In this document: in pieces, positions 27,158 to 37,385 of the stretch
How positions within the stretch are numbered: the first letter of the stretch is position 1
How the letters are laid out: the number at the start of each line of letters is the position of its first letter
DNA from: Streptococcus toyakuensis
GTDB taxonomy: Bacteria > Bacillota > Bacilli > Lactobacillales > Streptococcaceae
Reading direction: 5' to 3'
Assembly: GCF_024346585.1 (NCBI RefSeq)
Contig: NZ_AP024523.1
Location: 1,001,001-1,065,000, forward strand
Length of the DNA: 64,000 nucleotides
Translations under genes and position numbers: made by a program
The notes under the pieces: model-generated
Databases searched by the model: none
Told to the model about the DNA's origin: nothing
What the model saw: the letters and a program-made list of their open reading frames with translations, nothing else

Positions 27158-27192
27158 TAAAAAATAACCGATCTCATTGCTGAGAATCGGTT
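27158..27192 (-). terminator. Intrinsic terminator of the rbgA-rnhB-clcA transcript
   Basis: AACCGAT-CTC pairs with GAG-A-ATCGGTT (one bulge). On the minus strand TATTTTTTAC follows. It lies about 60 bases after the clcA stop. Confidence 0.75.
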
Positions 27193-27227
27193 TTCTAATA
27201 TATTTAATTAATTAAGAAGTTTATTTT

Positions 27228-27249
27228 TTACATAACATAAATTATGTAA
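27228..27249. repeat. Inverted motif TTACATAA-N6-TTATGTAA after clcA
   Basis: Perfect 8-bp arms with a six-base spacer, ending six bases from the clcA stop. Identical arms to the copy after acoB. Confidence 0.6.
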
Positions 27250-27255
27250 AAACTC

Positions 27256-28806
27256 CTACAACAACAAATCTTTGACTTTCCCAATTTCACTTTTTGGAAT
27301 AACTAGGTGAATCATATCTCCGAGATACATTCTGGTTGAACCGTTAACGGTTTGACTTTTACCGTTATGGACTTGGGTGGTGATGAGGATATTATGTGGT
27401 AGGTTGAGTTCATGAACCTGTTTTCCAGCGATTTTGTCAGAAACAGGGATTTCAATGAGAGTGACTTCTCCTTCATCTGTCGCTTCTTCTGGCAACATTT
27501 TTTCTAGCATGGCCTCATAGACTGGAGCACCCTTGAGTAAATCCATGATGATGTAGGCAACTAGGGTCACTAGTCCGAGTGGCATGAGATTGCGAATATC
27601 TCCTACCATTTCGGTTACCAGAATCATAGCAGTTAAGGGAGCCTTGGATATTGCTCCAAAATAACCACTCATTCCTAGAATGACAAATATAGGGAATTGC
27701 TCCTGACTGACAAGTCCAAGATTGACACAAATAACACCAACTAGAGCTCCAAGTAAGGAGCCAAGCGCCAAAATTGGTAGGAAAATACCTCCTGGAAGGC
27801 CACTTCCATAACTAATCATGCTCCAAACAAAGCGAATCAAAAAGTAAACTAATAGAACTTGGAAACTAAAATCTTGCTCAGTTAAGGAAAGAACCAGCTG
27901 ATTCCCACCACCAAGGATTTGTGGTAAGAAAATCCCCACTGGTATGATGAGAATGAAAGCCAGAATTGGATAATAAGCTCTATCCAAATGGATTTTTTGA
28001 CCAATCCAATCATAAACACTGCCAACATTAAGTACAGCTTTCTCATAGAGAAAACCAGATAGTCCAAGAAAAACTCCCATAAGGAGGTAAATCCAATACT
28101 GGTCTAGAGTCATGAGTGGGATATTGTCTGGCATATCCAGTACGGGTGTTAGGCCAAATATGAGTAAAGAAACAAAGTTTGCTACGAGACTAGCTGCGAG
28201 AGTAGATACCCAGAAAAAGCGAGAAAAGTGATGATAGACTTCTTCTACGACAAAGAGAAGACCTGCAATTGGTGCATTAAAGGCTGCAGCTAGACCAGCG
28301 GCAGCTCCACTCGCAATTAGGGAACGTTCCTCTACTGGACTGGATTTGAGCCATTTGGCAATTCCTTTACCGCCGACCGCTCCGAGTTGAATGCTTGGTC
28401 CTTCACGCCCCAGCATAAGACCGCTAGCAATAGCAAGAATTCCTAAAATATATTTTTTCCAAAGTACGCCCCACCAGTTGAGGGTCATGAGTCCCTTTAA
28501 TTCGGCTTCGACTTGAGGAATTCCTGAACCCTTGATATCTTTTTCTGATCGAGTTAATTTCGCACTGAGCCAACAAACTATTAAATAAAATAGACCAATG
28601 ATAAAAAGATTGCGCACTAAGTGCGCTTGTTCTTGATAAAGTCCTTGTATCAGGTGGAAGCCTTTTTCGATTGAAAACCGAAAGGATCCGACGATGAGCC
28701 CGACAACGAGTCCCACAATGATTCCTCGTCCAACTTGGGATAGTATGGTGCTTGAGGCAAAGGCAAATTCTTTCTTGGAACTGAGTGTTTCTGACTGTTC
28801 CTCCAT
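27256..28806 (-). CDS. ClC-family chloride channel/antiporter with RCK_C domain
   Basis: 516 residues. Membrane protein with the ClC signature segments GSGIPQVE, GREGPSIQLG and a later GLPGGIFLPIL. The glutamate in GREGP is the gating/proton glutamate, which suggests Cl-/H+ exchange. The C-terminal 70 residues form a TrkA-C/RCK_C-like domain (VHELNLPHNILITTQVHNG). I chose ATG 28806 over starts at 28812 and 28866 because AGAAGGA lies six bases before it. It follows rnhB by 16 bases and is probably cotranscribed. Confidence 0.9.
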   Translation of the reverse strand: MEEQSETLSSKKEFAFASSTILSQVGRGIIVGLVVGLIVGSFRFSIEKGFHLIQGLYQEQAHLVRNLFIIGLFYLIVCWLSAKLTRSEKDIKGSGIPQVEAELKGLMTLNWWGVLWKKYILGILAIASGLMLGREGPSIQLGAVGGKGIAKWLKSSPVEERSLIASGAAAGLAAAFNAPIAGLLFVVEEVYHHFSRFFWVSTLAASLVANFVSLLIFGLTPVLDMPDNIPLMTLDQYWIYLLMGVFLGLSGFLYEKAVLNVGSVYDWIGQKIHLDRAYYPILAFILIIPVGIFLPQILGGGNQLVLSLTEQDFSFQVLLVYFLIRFVWSMISYGSGLPGGIFLPILALGSLLGALVGVICVNLGLVSQEQFPIFVILGMSGYFGAISKAPLTAMILVTEMVGDIRNLMPLGLVTLVAYIIMDLLKGAPVYEAMLEKMLPEEATDEGEVTLIEIPVSDKIAGKQVHELNLPHNILITTQVHNGKSQTVNGSTRMYLGDMIHLVIPKSEIGKVKDLLL

Positions 28807-28822
28807 AATCATTCCTTCTAAC

Positions 28823-29602
28823 TTAACTTTCTTTTTCTCCTGAAACCAGTGATTTAACTGGTTCAAAACTGATTCGGTGAATCGGGGTAACTCCTAATTT
28901 TTCAAGTCCTTCTAGGTGTTTAGCAGTTCCATATCCTGCATTAGTAGCAAAATCATAGCCAGGGAACCGCTGGTCGTATTCCTTCATCAATTCATCACGT
29001 GTCACCTTGGCTACTATTGAAGCCGCTGCAATCGAGAGGGAATTGGCATCTCCTTTGATGATAGATGTTTGTGAAATGGGCAACTCCAGTTTCATGGCAT
29101 CAATTAAGAGGTGTTCAGGTTGCGGACTGAGCTGGGAGATTGCTTCCTGCATAGCCAGTTTGGTTGCTTCATAGATATTGACTTGGTCAATGACCTGATT
29201 ATCCATGATACCGATTCCGATTGACAAGGCTTGGTTTTGAACGGCTTGGAAAATTTCCAGATGTTTCTTTTTAGGAATTTTCTTGCTGTCGTTGAGACCT
29301 CTAATCTTACAATTTTTAGGTAAGATGACGGCTGCAGCAACTACAGGCCCAGCTAGAGGACCGCGGCCGACTTCATCAACACCTGCTATCAAGGTCAACC
29401 CTTGATTGAAAAGTTCTTTTTCGTAGGAAAGCATGGATTCCAAACGAAGATCCTCATCCAATTCTGCCTGAATGGCTTTTTTACGCTTGCTGATTTCCTT
29501 TTGAACTCCAGAGCGATTATCCTTTTCAAGTTCTAAAAAAATAGGGCTTTCTAACTCCTTGACTGTTGCAAGGAGTTCTTTGATTTCTTTAATCGTCGCC
29601 AT
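28823..29602 (-). CDS. rnhB: Ribonuclease HII
   Basis: 259 residues. Cleaves RNA in RNA-DNA hybrids and single ribonucleotides in DNA. The catalytic acidic motif is [20 protein letters not shown], with further acidic residues in [12 protein letters not shown] and [11 protein letters not shown]. The N-terminal 70 residues are the extension usual in Firmicutes. It overlaps the end of rbgA by 14 bases. Confidence 0.96.
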   Translation of the reverse strand: MATIKEIKELLATVKELESPIFLELEKDNRSGVQKEISKRKKAIQAELDEDLRLESMLSYEKELFNQGLTLIAGVDEVGRGPLAGPVVAAAVILPKNCKIRGLNDSKKIPKKKHLEIFQAVQNQALSIGIGIMDNQVIDQVNIYEATKLAMQEAISQLSPQPEHLLIDAMKLELPISQTSIIKGDANSLSIAAASIVAKVTRDELMKEYDQRFPGYDFATNAGYGTAKHLEGLEKLGVTPIHRISFEPVKSLVSGEKES

Positions 29603-30440
29603 CGAGGTCTTCCAATGTATCTAAGGTATAGTTACCGAGTTTGCCATCGCGGACTTCCTTCACGAAGAGACTGTAAAAACGATCATAGTCGTCACGGAAA
29701 CCGAGAGCACGGGTCATATCCATAATAATAACAGGCGCTTCTTCTTCAATTTTCATTTGTTTGAAGCGTTCAGCCAGCTTTTCTGGATAATGTTCTTTGA
29801 AATAATTGATACCAAAAATGGTCACCTCATCCATAGGAAGCAACTGGTCTTTGATAGCTCCAGTCAAGGCCAGTTTCAGTGCAACAGTTTCATCCTCAAA
29901 TTTAGGCCAAAGAATCCCTGGCGTATCTAAGATTTCCAAGTCTTTGTTGGTTTTAAGCCATTGTTGCCCCTTGGTAACACCTGGTTTGTTGCCGACAACG
30001 GCAATCTTCTTACCAGCTAAACGGTTCATGAGAGTTGATTTACCAGCGTTTGGAATCCCAATAATCATGGTACGCAAGGTTTCAATCTTGATACCACGTT
30101 CCTTCTGACGAGCAATCTTATCAGCCATGAGCTTTTTAGCCGCGTCTGTTACAACTTTTACAGTCACTTGCTCTTTGGAGTTGATAGCCAGCGTCTGGAT
30201 TCCCTGTGATTCAAAATACTGACGCCATTCCTTGGTCATTGCTGGATCAGCCAAGTCCGCCTTGTTTAAAATCAAGAGTTTTGGTTTATCACCAACAATC
30301 TTTGTCAACATAGGATTTTGACTAGATAGAGGTAAACGAGCATCCACCAAAATCGTTACAAAATCAACAAATTTTAAATTTTCCTGCACCTGTCGACGCG
30401 CTTTAGACATGTGACCAGGAAACCATTGAATAGTAGCCAT
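29589..30440 (-). CDS. rbgA: Ribosome biogenesis GTPase RbgA (YlqF)
   Basis: 283 residues. Circularly permuted GTPase for late 50S assembly: G4 [10 protein letters not shown] comes before G1 [17 protein letters not shown] and G3 LDTPGILWP. The N-terminus [14 protein letters not shown] is typical, and a C-terminal ANTAR-like RNA-binding region follows. First gene of rbgA-rnhB-clcA. Ribosome-binding site AAGGAG, and an extended -10 (TGA-TAGAAT) lies about 60 bases upstream. Confidence 0.96.
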   Translation of the reverse strand: MATIQWFPGHMSKARRQVQENLKFVDFVTILVDARLPLSSQNPMLTKIVGDKPKLLILNKADLADPAMTKEWRQYFESQGIQTLAINSKEQVTVKVVTDAAKKLMADKIARQKERGIKIETLRTMIIGIPNAGKSTLMNRLAGKKIAVVGNKPGVTKGQQWLKTNKDLEILDTPGILWPKFEDETVALKLALTGAIKDQLLPMDEVTIFGINYFKEHYPEKLAERFKQMKIEEEAPVIIMDMTRALGFRDDYDRFYSLFVKEVRDGKLGNYTLDTLEDLDGDD

Positions 30441-30806
30441 AATATATCTCCTTCGGGTTGAAAAAATTGTAAAAACGTTTTCTTTCTTGCCTTATATTCT
30501 ATCATAAATTACTCTTTTTTGCATAAGCTTTTGTCTAGAAAAGCTACTTTATTAAGAAAAATTGAATGCAATCTCATTTTTTGATATATTAACCTCCGAC
30601 AAATAGCCATCTCTAATCCATGAGATTATTAAATATAAACTTAGTTGTATTCCCTTGTAATTAAGTTAATTATTCTGCTGATAAAATAGCTTTTAGAAGT
30701 ACTATTAAAATAGCCTAGCCATAATTTTATTTATGAAACTAACGTGTGATAATCTGATAGAAATAAAATTAGAGAAGACATTCATGTCCTCTCCATCAAC
30801 TTTTAA
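30441..30806. other. Non-coding junction between the polysaccharide locus and rbgA
   Basis: 366 bases without an ORF. The rbgA side holds a minus-strand extended -10 (TAGAAT, 30501-30496). The other side holds the terminator of the polysaccharide locus. The middle is AT-rich with no recognised repeat, IS end or gene remnant. Confidence 0.5.
30758..30793 (-). terminator. Terminator of the polysaccharide locus
   Basis: GAGAGGACAT pairs with ATGTCTTCTC (one G-U) around GA on the minus strand, followed by TAATTTTATTTC, about 15 bases after the last glycosyltransferase. Confidence 0.75.
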
Positions 30807-31916
30807 TCACTCATCAAATAACTTTTCCAACTGTCTGGTTGCAGATTCGATCTCGTAGCCATTTTCATCTATTAGCTGTTTCACCTTTTCTGTATCAAGT
30901 TCCCGATTATTTCTGACTGACAAAATTTTATCCGCCCATTCTTCAAGAGAGTCTTTCAAAGACAGGCTGTTATCGTAGTTATCTAGTATTCTTGCATCTG
31001 GTAAATGATTTGCAGTTACAACAGGTAATCCATTTGCTTGTGCTTCAATGAGTACAATTGGCAATCCTTCAAAATTAGATGGGAAGAAGAACACATCTAA
31101 TAAATTTAGCATTTTTCCGACATTAGTGGTCAATCCTGTAAAAATGACTTTATCTTCTACACCATATTCTTTTGCCACATTTTCTAAAAATGCAGTATCA
31201 CCTCTTCCGATAAAAACTAAACGGGAATTTGGTTCTTTTTTGACGATTTCAGAAAAGACCTTAATACAGAAACTTTGATTTTTTTGTTTCTCATTTAAGC
31301 GGGAAACTTGCCCAATGACCAAACAATTTTCAGGGATCTGATACTCCTTTCGAAGTTGGGTTTGCATTTCTTGATCATATAAAAACTTCTCAACTTCAAT
31401 GGCATTATGAATAACCAAGGCTTTTTTTCTTTCTTGACCATGATAAAAATGATTCAATGCTTCTGTTCCACAGGCCCAAAAATCTGTTGCATATTTTCCG
31501 ACAAAAAGTCGATTAATTGGGTGAATAAAACGATAAAATTTATCTGCTGTCGCACAATGTCCATGAACGATTCTTTTTTCTATCCCATATTTCTTTGCTA
31601 ATTTTAAAAATTCTAGATGAGTCAGGCCGTTTTGATTGGACCATAAAATATCATAACGATGAGCATTCTTCTTAAAAAAATCATCCCATTCTTTTAAGGC
31701 TTGCTGGATATGAGGTCTTAACTTGGGGATTCTATGAACGACTAGAGGATTGCGACAAAGCTTTTTAAAATGATCACTAAATTCAACATCTTCAGGACCT
31801 TGTAGTAAAAATTCCAGTTCAAATTCAGAGGTATCAATATGGTTATAAAAATCTAGAACAATTTTTTCCAAGCCACCAACATCTGGAACCAGACCACAAA
31901 CCAATATTCTTTTCAT
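30807..31916 (-). CDS. Glycosyltransferase family 4
   Basis: 369 residues, GT-B fold. N-terminal LVCGLVPDVGGLEKIVLDFY with the GGLE loop, and C-terminal GT4 signature PSNFEGLPIVLIEAQANGLPV with the EX7E motif. It transfers a sugar to a growing lipid-linked repeat unit on the cytoplasmic face. Donor and acceptor cannot be told from sequence. Last gene of the locus, ten bases after wzx. Confidence 0.85.
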   Translation of the reverse strand: MKRILVCGLVPDVGGLEKIVLDFYNHIDTSEFELEFLLQGPEDVEFSDHFKKLCRNPLVVHRIPKLRPHIQQALKEWDDFFKKNAHRYDILWSNQNGLTHLEFLKLAKKYGIEKRIVHGHCATADKFYRFIHPINRLFVGKYATDFWACGTEALNHFYHGQERKKALVIHNAIEVEKFLYDQEMQTQLRKEYQIPENCLVIGQVSRLNEKQKNQSFCIKVFSEIVKKEPNSRLVFIGRGDTAFLENVAKEYGVEDKVIFTGLTTNVGKMLNLLDVFFFPSNFEGLPIVLIEAQANGLPVVTANHLPDARILDNYDNSLSLKDSLEEWADKILSVRNNRELDTEKVKQLIDENGYEIESATRQLEKLFDE

Positions 31917-31926
31917 TGATTTCTCC

Positions 31927-33477
31927 TTATTTTTTTAACTTTAATACTTTTTGAATCATCAGTATGATTTGTCTACCGCCTTCATGATTTCTAAATAGGA
32001 AAACGTAGACACCCAATACTATCAAATAAAGGACGATTTTGATGATCAAACCGAAAATGAAATCTAGCTGAGTTAAGAGGTAGTTATCCAGCAAACTCAA
32101 AAGTAGAAAGCTTATCCCTGCGACAGTGAAATCTTGTAACAATGTTTTAAAAAAATCCTTTGAGGAAGCTTTCAATCCATACTTAAAGGCGCTATAGGGT
32201 TCATACCATGTACAGGTCAAGACTGTTGAACAAATCGTACCCAATAAAATTCCAGATACCCCTAAATCTAAAATCACTAAAAAGTAGAGTGAAAGGGAAA
32301 TATTTAATAAAATCTCGACGATAACTTTTTTATTTTGCTCATAACTTAATCCATAAACTGAAATCAACGTTAGAATCGGTCTTCTATAAAAAGTTAGGAA
32401 AAAATGAAGGACGATCAAAATCTCAATCGTATAATTAAATGAAAAACTCTCACCTAACCAGATAGTCATAAATGGATGAATGAACATTAAATAACCTAAG
32501 CTAGCAAAATAAATCAGGCTAAAAGTAATAAACTGGAATTTTTTTAGGAATTTAACCATATCTGCTACTGTCGTAGACTCCGAATGGACTAAGTTACCTA
32601 CGGAAGAAACAACTGAATTAATCACAGTATTTAAAATCAGTGAAAGAAATCCTAAAACATAGGTATAATTCCCGTAAATACCTATAGCTGCTAAGCTGAC
32701 AAAACTTGCCATTAGAATACTATCTGTTTGAAAAACAATCGTTTCTCCAATACTACCGACTATATTTCCTTTGATATTTCGGATAAATTTTCCTTTTTCC
32801 TCCTGATTAATGGGTGTTATCTCATTCTTAAACAAGTAACCATACAATCTGTCTACAATCCGCGACATGATGATATTCCCTATAAAATTCATGATGATAC
32901 TGATCAATAGATAAAAGATATAATTTTTGGTAAAGAATAAAATTCCGATTTGCAAGCATACGCGAAGAGTATTTAATCCAAAGTCAATCAAAGTCATCAT
33001 ATAATTACGCTGATCGACATAAAGCAAGGTTCGTTTATAGGAGAAAAAATAGCTAGAAGCAGAATTAAAAACAAAGAGGAAAAAAATCAAATATACTTCA
33101 CTGTTTACCGTATAATCCTTTATCATATAAGGAAGAAATAAAGAAAGTATAGCGCCCAGTATAAAAATAGAAAAGCCAATGATTCTATATAATTTTTTGA
33201 AGAGAATCATAAAGGCATTGATTTTTCCATGTTCTTCTCTGTCTAAGGGTCCATATAGTGCATAGCTCATGGCTCCAGCAACCCCTAATTCTGCCAAAGA
33301 CAGAATGGAAACTAAGCTAGACAAATAATTGTTTAATCCTAGATAGGTTACCCCAAGTAAATTGATAAAAATAGTTCGATTGATAAAGCCAAGAAGGACT
33401 TGAAAAGGTTGCAATGCCAGAGCAATACTCGTATTTAAGGTGGCAAATTCGGTTCTACTTTTTTTCGTGTATTTCAT
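31927..33477 (-). CDS. wzx: Wzx-type repeat-unit flippase
   Basis: 516 residues with about 12-14 hydrophobic segments. Polysaccharide_synt/MATE-like fold of Wzx flippases, which move undecaprenyl-linked repeat units across the membrane. N-terminal FATLNTSIALALQPFQVLLGF and FINLLGVTYLGLNNY, with GVAGAMSYALYGPL next, resemble streptococcal Wzx. It is one base from the next gene upstream, in the same transcript. The gene is intact, so flipping could work if upstream lesions were bypassed. Confidence 0.85.
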   Translation of the reverse strand: MKYTKKSRTEFATLNTSIALALQPFQVLLGFINRTIFINLLGVTYLGLNNYLSSLVSILSLAELGVAGAMSYALYGPLDREEHGKINAFMILFKKLYRIIGFSIFILGAILSLFLPYMIKDYTVNSEVYLIFFLFVFNSASSYFFSYKRTLLYVDQRNYMMTLIDFGLNTLRVCLQIGILFFTKNYIFYLLISIIMNFIGNIIMSRIVDRLYGYLFKNEITPINQEEKGKFIRNIKGNIVGSIGETIVFQTDSILMASFVSLAAIGIYGNYTYVLGFLSLILNTVINSVVSSVGNLVHSESTTVADMVKFLKKFQFITFSLIYFASLGYLMFIHPFMTIWLGESFSFNYTIEILIVLHFFLTFYRRPILTLISVYGLSYEQNKKVIVEILLNISLSLYFLVILDLGVSGILLGTICSTVLTCTWYEPYSAFKYGLKASSKDFFKTLLQDFTVAGISFLLLSLLDNYLLTQLDFIFGLIIKIVLYLIVLGVYVFLFRNHEGGRQIILMIQKVLKLKK

Positions 33478-34413
33478 CTATTCCTTTAATTTTCCTTGTA
33501 AAAGTTGATCGAGATAACTTCCTGGAAGGACTTCTTCTTTCTTGATTTTATAAGTCGTTTTCAAAATCGGTGTTGTTTTTAACACTTCTTCCCATTCCTT
33601 TTCATCAAAAAGATCATGAGCATGGTCTCTTAAAAACCAAACACGCTCAGCTGGTGCTAGAATAGGTAATCTATCCACTAAGTTTTCAAAATAAGGACTG
33701 CACTTATATTCGGACAAAATAAAATAATCCATCATCAGGTAATGAATAAAAACTGGATATTTACGAACATAGTAAAGATATAAATCCCGAATATGTTTAA
33801 AATAAGGCTTGCCTTTTTTTCCTGCCAGAAAGAAACCTGCCCATTTAAAGTCACCAACAGTTCGTTCTATTTGTTCAGATCGTATAGGTGGATGATTCAA
33901 ACTAAAAAAGTCCCCTTCAAACATTTCTAAAGTTGCATAGGGAGATACAAATAAGGTTGTATCCATCCAAATGCCACCGTATTGGCATAAGAGACTAAAA
34001 CGAATAATATCTGAATAATGCGCAGCTGATAATTCTTTTTTCTTGTATTTTTCGGTGATGTCTGCTGGAATATTGATGAAATTCGCCAGATTTTCATCTG
34101 TCAACAAATAGAATTCACAATCATTTCTTTTGGCGAAGTCTTTTATGGTCTTTATTGAAGTCTGGACTGTCTCAGGCATTTGAGCTTCTCCCTGTTGCCA
34201 CATTGTCCAAATTATTTTCGGAAATTCTGTTGTTTCTTCTTCTTTTTCATTACTCGAATCAACTAGTTGTGCTTCTTTTCTTAATTTTAGTACAAAATCC
34301 AAAAGAATCTTTCTACGAAAATCATAAAACATCTTGTCAGATTTTTGTGCAAGAAAGTAAACACATGTTAGTTTAAGGCCATAATATTTTAAAATTTGAC
34401 GATAGCGAGCCAT
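33478..34413 (-). CDS. Capsular polysaccharide synthesis glycosyltransferase (DXD type)
   Basis: 311 residues from ATG 34413 (MARYRQILKYYGLK). Contains FPKIIWTMWQQG, HYSDIIRFSLLCQYGGIWMDT and the DXD-like metal motif, as in the Gly_transf_sug/Caps_synth families. The start is uncertain. A GTG at 34461 is in frame but has no ribosome-binding site. The better-placed ATG at 34436 is out of frame by one base across an A8 run at 34413-34420, so a start-proximal slip is possible. It lies directly before wzx. Confidence 0.75.
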   Translation of the reverse strand: MARYRQILKYYGLKLTCVYFLAQKSDKMFYDFRRKILLDFVLKLRKEAQLVDSSNEKEEETTEFPKIIWTMWQQGEAQMPETVQTSIKTIKDFAKRNDCEFYLLTDENLANFINIPADITEKYKKKELSAAHYSDIIRFSLLCQYGGIWMDTTLFVSPYATLEMFEGDFFSLNHPPIRSEQIERTVGDFKWAGFFLAGKKGKPYFKHIRDLYLYYVRKYPVFIHYLMMDYFILSEYKCSPYFENLVDRLPILAPAERVWFLRDHAHDLFDEKEWEEVLKTTPILKTTYKIKKEEVLPGSYLDQLLQGKLKE

Positions 34414-34444
34414 TTTTTTTGTAAGATTTGTAGTTTCATAAACT

Positions 34445-35440
34445 CTACAAATTCCTTTCACATTTTTCTAAAGCTGTTTTTAGAAAATATCCGTTACGAA
34501 GTTTCTCTCCTACTATTTTACTATTTTTAATCAGCTCTTGAAAATCTTCTTCATCAATCGAGTTTAAACAATCTGCAATTTCAAATAATGAATCAACAAG
34601 TATTCCACAATGGTTTTTTCGTACAAACTCAGCTAAAGCAGATTGTCTCCACACGATGATTGGAAAACCTGATGCTAAATATAAAGAGGCTTTATGTGGG
34701 TTATTCATCTTTAAATATTCTCCATACATCCCACTACAAGTATGGGGGCTATCTCCATCCCAGACTAAGCCAAAACCACCATGCAAGTGATTAGAAAGTT
34801 CATCAGGAGAAAAAGCACCTTGATAATGAACGTTGTGAGGAAGATTCTCCTCTTCAAAGTTAATGCCATAAATAGAAAAATCTGGTTTTTCGGGTAATTG
34901 TCTTGCGTATTTTGTTTTCCGAATATCGAAATTTCCAGCTAACAAAATAGTTTCTTTTTCATAAGCTTTCTTCTCTTCATAATTTGGAATTAAATAATCA
35001 AATATCTCTAAGGAAACAATCTTCTCTTCCGGTATTCCCAATCGAACAAGTTCACTTTTCATCTTTTCGTTATGAGCGATAATACCATCGACTTTTTCAA
35101 GGACTGTTTTATTCTGTAAAAAATGGATAATGGAATGTTTAAAATCTGTAAATGACCTGATTTTTTTGTTTCTCAAGGACTCGATATCGTGAATCAGCAA
35201 ATAAGCTTTGAATGTTCTATTTTTCAAAAATCTCGTTAAAATTTGTTTTTTTAAGGAATCCCATAATAACGGAAATTGAAGAACTAACACATCATTTTTT
35301 GTCAAAGTGATGGGATTTGAATCATTATTTAGGGAAAAAGGTTGATATCCTGCTTCTAGCATTATTTTTTCAGCATCTAATCTTGCTTTAGATCCTGCAT
35401 GTTTGGCTTCTGCGTAAAATTCTTTTAAGTAATAATTCAT
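34445..35440 (-). CDS. Glycosyltransferase, galactofuranosyltransferase-like
   Basis: 331 residues, GT-B type. N-terminal NYYLKEFYAEAKHAGSKARL and AYLLIHDIESLR, with C-terminal GLVWDGDSPHTCSGMYGEYL and NNPHKASLYLASGFPIIVW, resemble the beta-1,6-galactofuranosyltransferase family of streptococcal capsule loci. UDP-galactofuranose would need Glf, which is not in the window. The donor assignment is an inference. It starts one base after the end of the previous GT2 gene. Confidence 0.7.
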   Translation of the reverse strand: MNYYLKEFYAEAKHAGSKARLDAEKIMLEAGYQPFSLNNDSNPITLTKNDVLVLQFPLLWDSLKKQILTRFLKNRTFKAYLLIHDIESLRNKKIRSFTDFKHSIIHFLQNKTVLEKVDGIIAHNEKMKSELVRLGIPEEKIVSLEIFDYLIPNYEEKKAYEKETILLAGNFDIRKTKYARQLPEKPDFSIYGINFEEENLPHNVHYQGAFSPDELSNHLHGGFGLVWDGDSPHTCSGMYGEYLKMNNPHKASLYLASGFPIIVWRQSALAEFVRKNHCGILVDSLFEIADCLNSIDEEDFQELIKNSKIVGEKLRNGYFLKTALEKCERNL

Positions 35441-35441
35441 A

Positions 35442-36412
35442 CTACTTCAACCCTCTCCAAAATCTTTTTACAATATATTTTTCAAATCTCCATTGAATGG
35501 CTCCAACAACTCTTGAAATGAAGACAATCTTTTGAGGGAATAATCGATAGGCTCTCATTAAAAATGAGCGACTTGAACTTTTAGCGTAACGATTCAGGTA
35601 CTCGACATATTTTTCTTGATAGGGATTTCCCTCAAATATACGATAGTCGACAAGGTGCATCAAAACTAAATGGAATAAGCGACGTTGTACGTATGGGAGT
35701 GAGTCAGCATTTCCTTCATATAGTTGCTCCACTTTATCACAAATCGTAAACAAATCCAAATTTTTCAAACTAAATTCGCGATTCATAATACTACCAGAAC
35801 GCACGCGATAATAGTATCCTATATAATCAATTTTTACCATTTTATGTATCTGTTTTAAGATTCCCATTCCGCCATACACATCTTCATAAAATAAACCTTC
35901 TAAAAATGGAAAATTGACAATCACTTGTCTTCGAAAAAGTTTAGCAACTGCATTCAAACGGACAATATTATCTTTACATAAAGAGACTAAAGCTTCTTGG
36001 GCATTTCCTTGAAAAATAATTTTTACATTTTCTGGTGAAGGGATTGCTAATTCTTCTTGATCATTCGTATACCAACACTCTACAATATCAATATCATCTG
36101 AGGTAACCTGTTTTATCAATTGTTCCAACATATCTTCTTTAAGAACATCATCACTGTCTACAAAAGTGATCAATTCGCCTTTAGATTCAGTCATACCACG
36201 ATTACGAGCGCCACTTAATCCTTTATTTTCTTGATTGATTAAGTGAAAACGAGAATCTTGTTGACAATAGCGCTCACAAATTTCTTTTGAGCCATCTCTT
36301 GAACCATCATTGACTAGGATCACTTCTATATCGGTATAAGTTTGATGTTGATATTTAAACATTCTTCCAGATACTCTTCAACATTATAAACAGGTACAAT
36401 GACACTAATCAT
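35442..36412 (-). pseudogene. GT2 glycosyltransferase, frameshifted near its N-terminus
   Basis: The natural start ATG 36412 reads MISVIVPVYNVEEYLEECLN, then meets a stop. The rest of the protein is open in another frame from 36362 (KYQHQTYTDIEVILVNDGSRDGS). Compared with its paralogues, about four bases are missing near 36350-36357. Without the loss it would be a normal GT2 of about 324 residues with FVDSDDVLKEDM as the metal motif. Translation restarting at ATG 36362 would lack the first beta strand of the Rossmann-like fold, so activity is doubtful. Fourth of four tandem GT2 paralogues. Confidence 0.75.
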
Positions 36413-36425
36413 AAATAGGCTCCTA

Positions 36426-37385
36426 TTAAATTTTCCATTTTTTTCGAATGTCTAAATATCTTAAATACAGAGGATAATATAAACTAAAAAAATATTTTGA
36501 TGAATAACTATACCATCTTAATAGTTTACTAGAATTGAAAATATCTGATGATTTCTTAGCTATTTTGGCATATTTATTAATCTCATCAATATATAACTGA
36601 TAATATGGATGTCCAACTCTTATGTTATACTTTTTAAAATGTCCAATACCGACTAAAAATAACATATTCCCTACATAAGGTAACCAATTATCTTCTCTAA
36701 ATTCCTCTAATAATTTTTCGCCAACTTTAAAAATATCAAGATTCTTTTCTGAATATTTCTGATTCATCGTACTAGAAGTATGATATCGATAATAATAACC
36801 AATATAGTTAATTTTTCTCATTTTATGAATATATTTTAAAGAGACGATTCCAGTATAAAAATCTTCATAAATTAAATTTTCTAAAAACGGAACTTTCTCC
36901 ACTATTTCACGACGATAGAGTTTTGCGACTGGACTCCAACTTACTCCATGATTAAAACATTCATATAAGGCTTCATTTGAATCTAATTCTTTAACACCAA
37001 TTTCTTTTCCTTCGGAATTTAAACAATGAATATCCTCGGTTATATTACATTCTACAATATCAATTCCATCAGACATATACTTCATTAGTTGTTCTAACAG
37101 ACCAAGACTTACAACATCATCACTATCGACAAACATGATGTATTCGCCAAGGGATTCTTTCACACCACGATTTCTGGCTACGCTTTGACCTTGGTTTTTT
37201 TGATTGATCAATCGGAAACGCTTATCCATTTGGCAATAACGCTCACAAATCGCTTGTGAGCCATCTGTAGAACCATCATTGACTAAAATGACTTCTATAT
37301 CTTGATAGGTTTGCTTTCGAATACTTTCTAGACATTCTTCCAGATATTCTTCCACGTTATAAACTGGAACGATTATACTAATCAT
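36426..37385 (-). CDS. GT2 glycosyltransferase (third of four tandem paralogues)
   Basis: 319 residues. GT2 GT-A domain: SIIVPVYNVEEYLEECLESI, VILVNDGSTDGSQAICERYC and metal motif FVDSDDVVS. The C-terminal part LIYEDFYTGIVSLKYIHKMR and IGYYYRYHTSSTMNQKYSEKNLDIF is shared with its paralogues. The first 90 residues are almost identical to those of the next gene upstream, while the C-terminal halves differ, so acceptor or donor use may differ. Overlaps the previous gene by 8 bases. Confidence 0.85.
   Translation of the reverse strand: MISIIVPVYNVEEYLEECLESIRKQTYQDIEVILVNDGSTDGSQAICERYCQMDKRFRLINQKNQGQSVARNRGVKESLGEYIMFVDSDDVVSLGLLEQLMKYMSDGIDIVECNITEDIHCLNSEGKEIGVKELDSNEALYECFNHGVSWSPVAKLYRREIVEKVPFLENLIYEDFYTGIVSLKYIHKMRKINYIGYYYRYHTSSTMNQKYSEKNLDIFKVGEKLLEEFREDNWLPYVGNMLFLVGIGHFKKYNIRVGHPYYQLYIDEINKYAKIAKKSSDIFNSSKLLRWYSYSSKYFFSLYYPLYLRYLDIRKKWKI

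Noticed and set aside
30470..30487. cre-like sequence (AAAACGTTTT core) upstream of rbgA
   Set aside because: It misses conserved outer bases of the cre consensus and a housekeeping GTPase is not an expected CcpA target.
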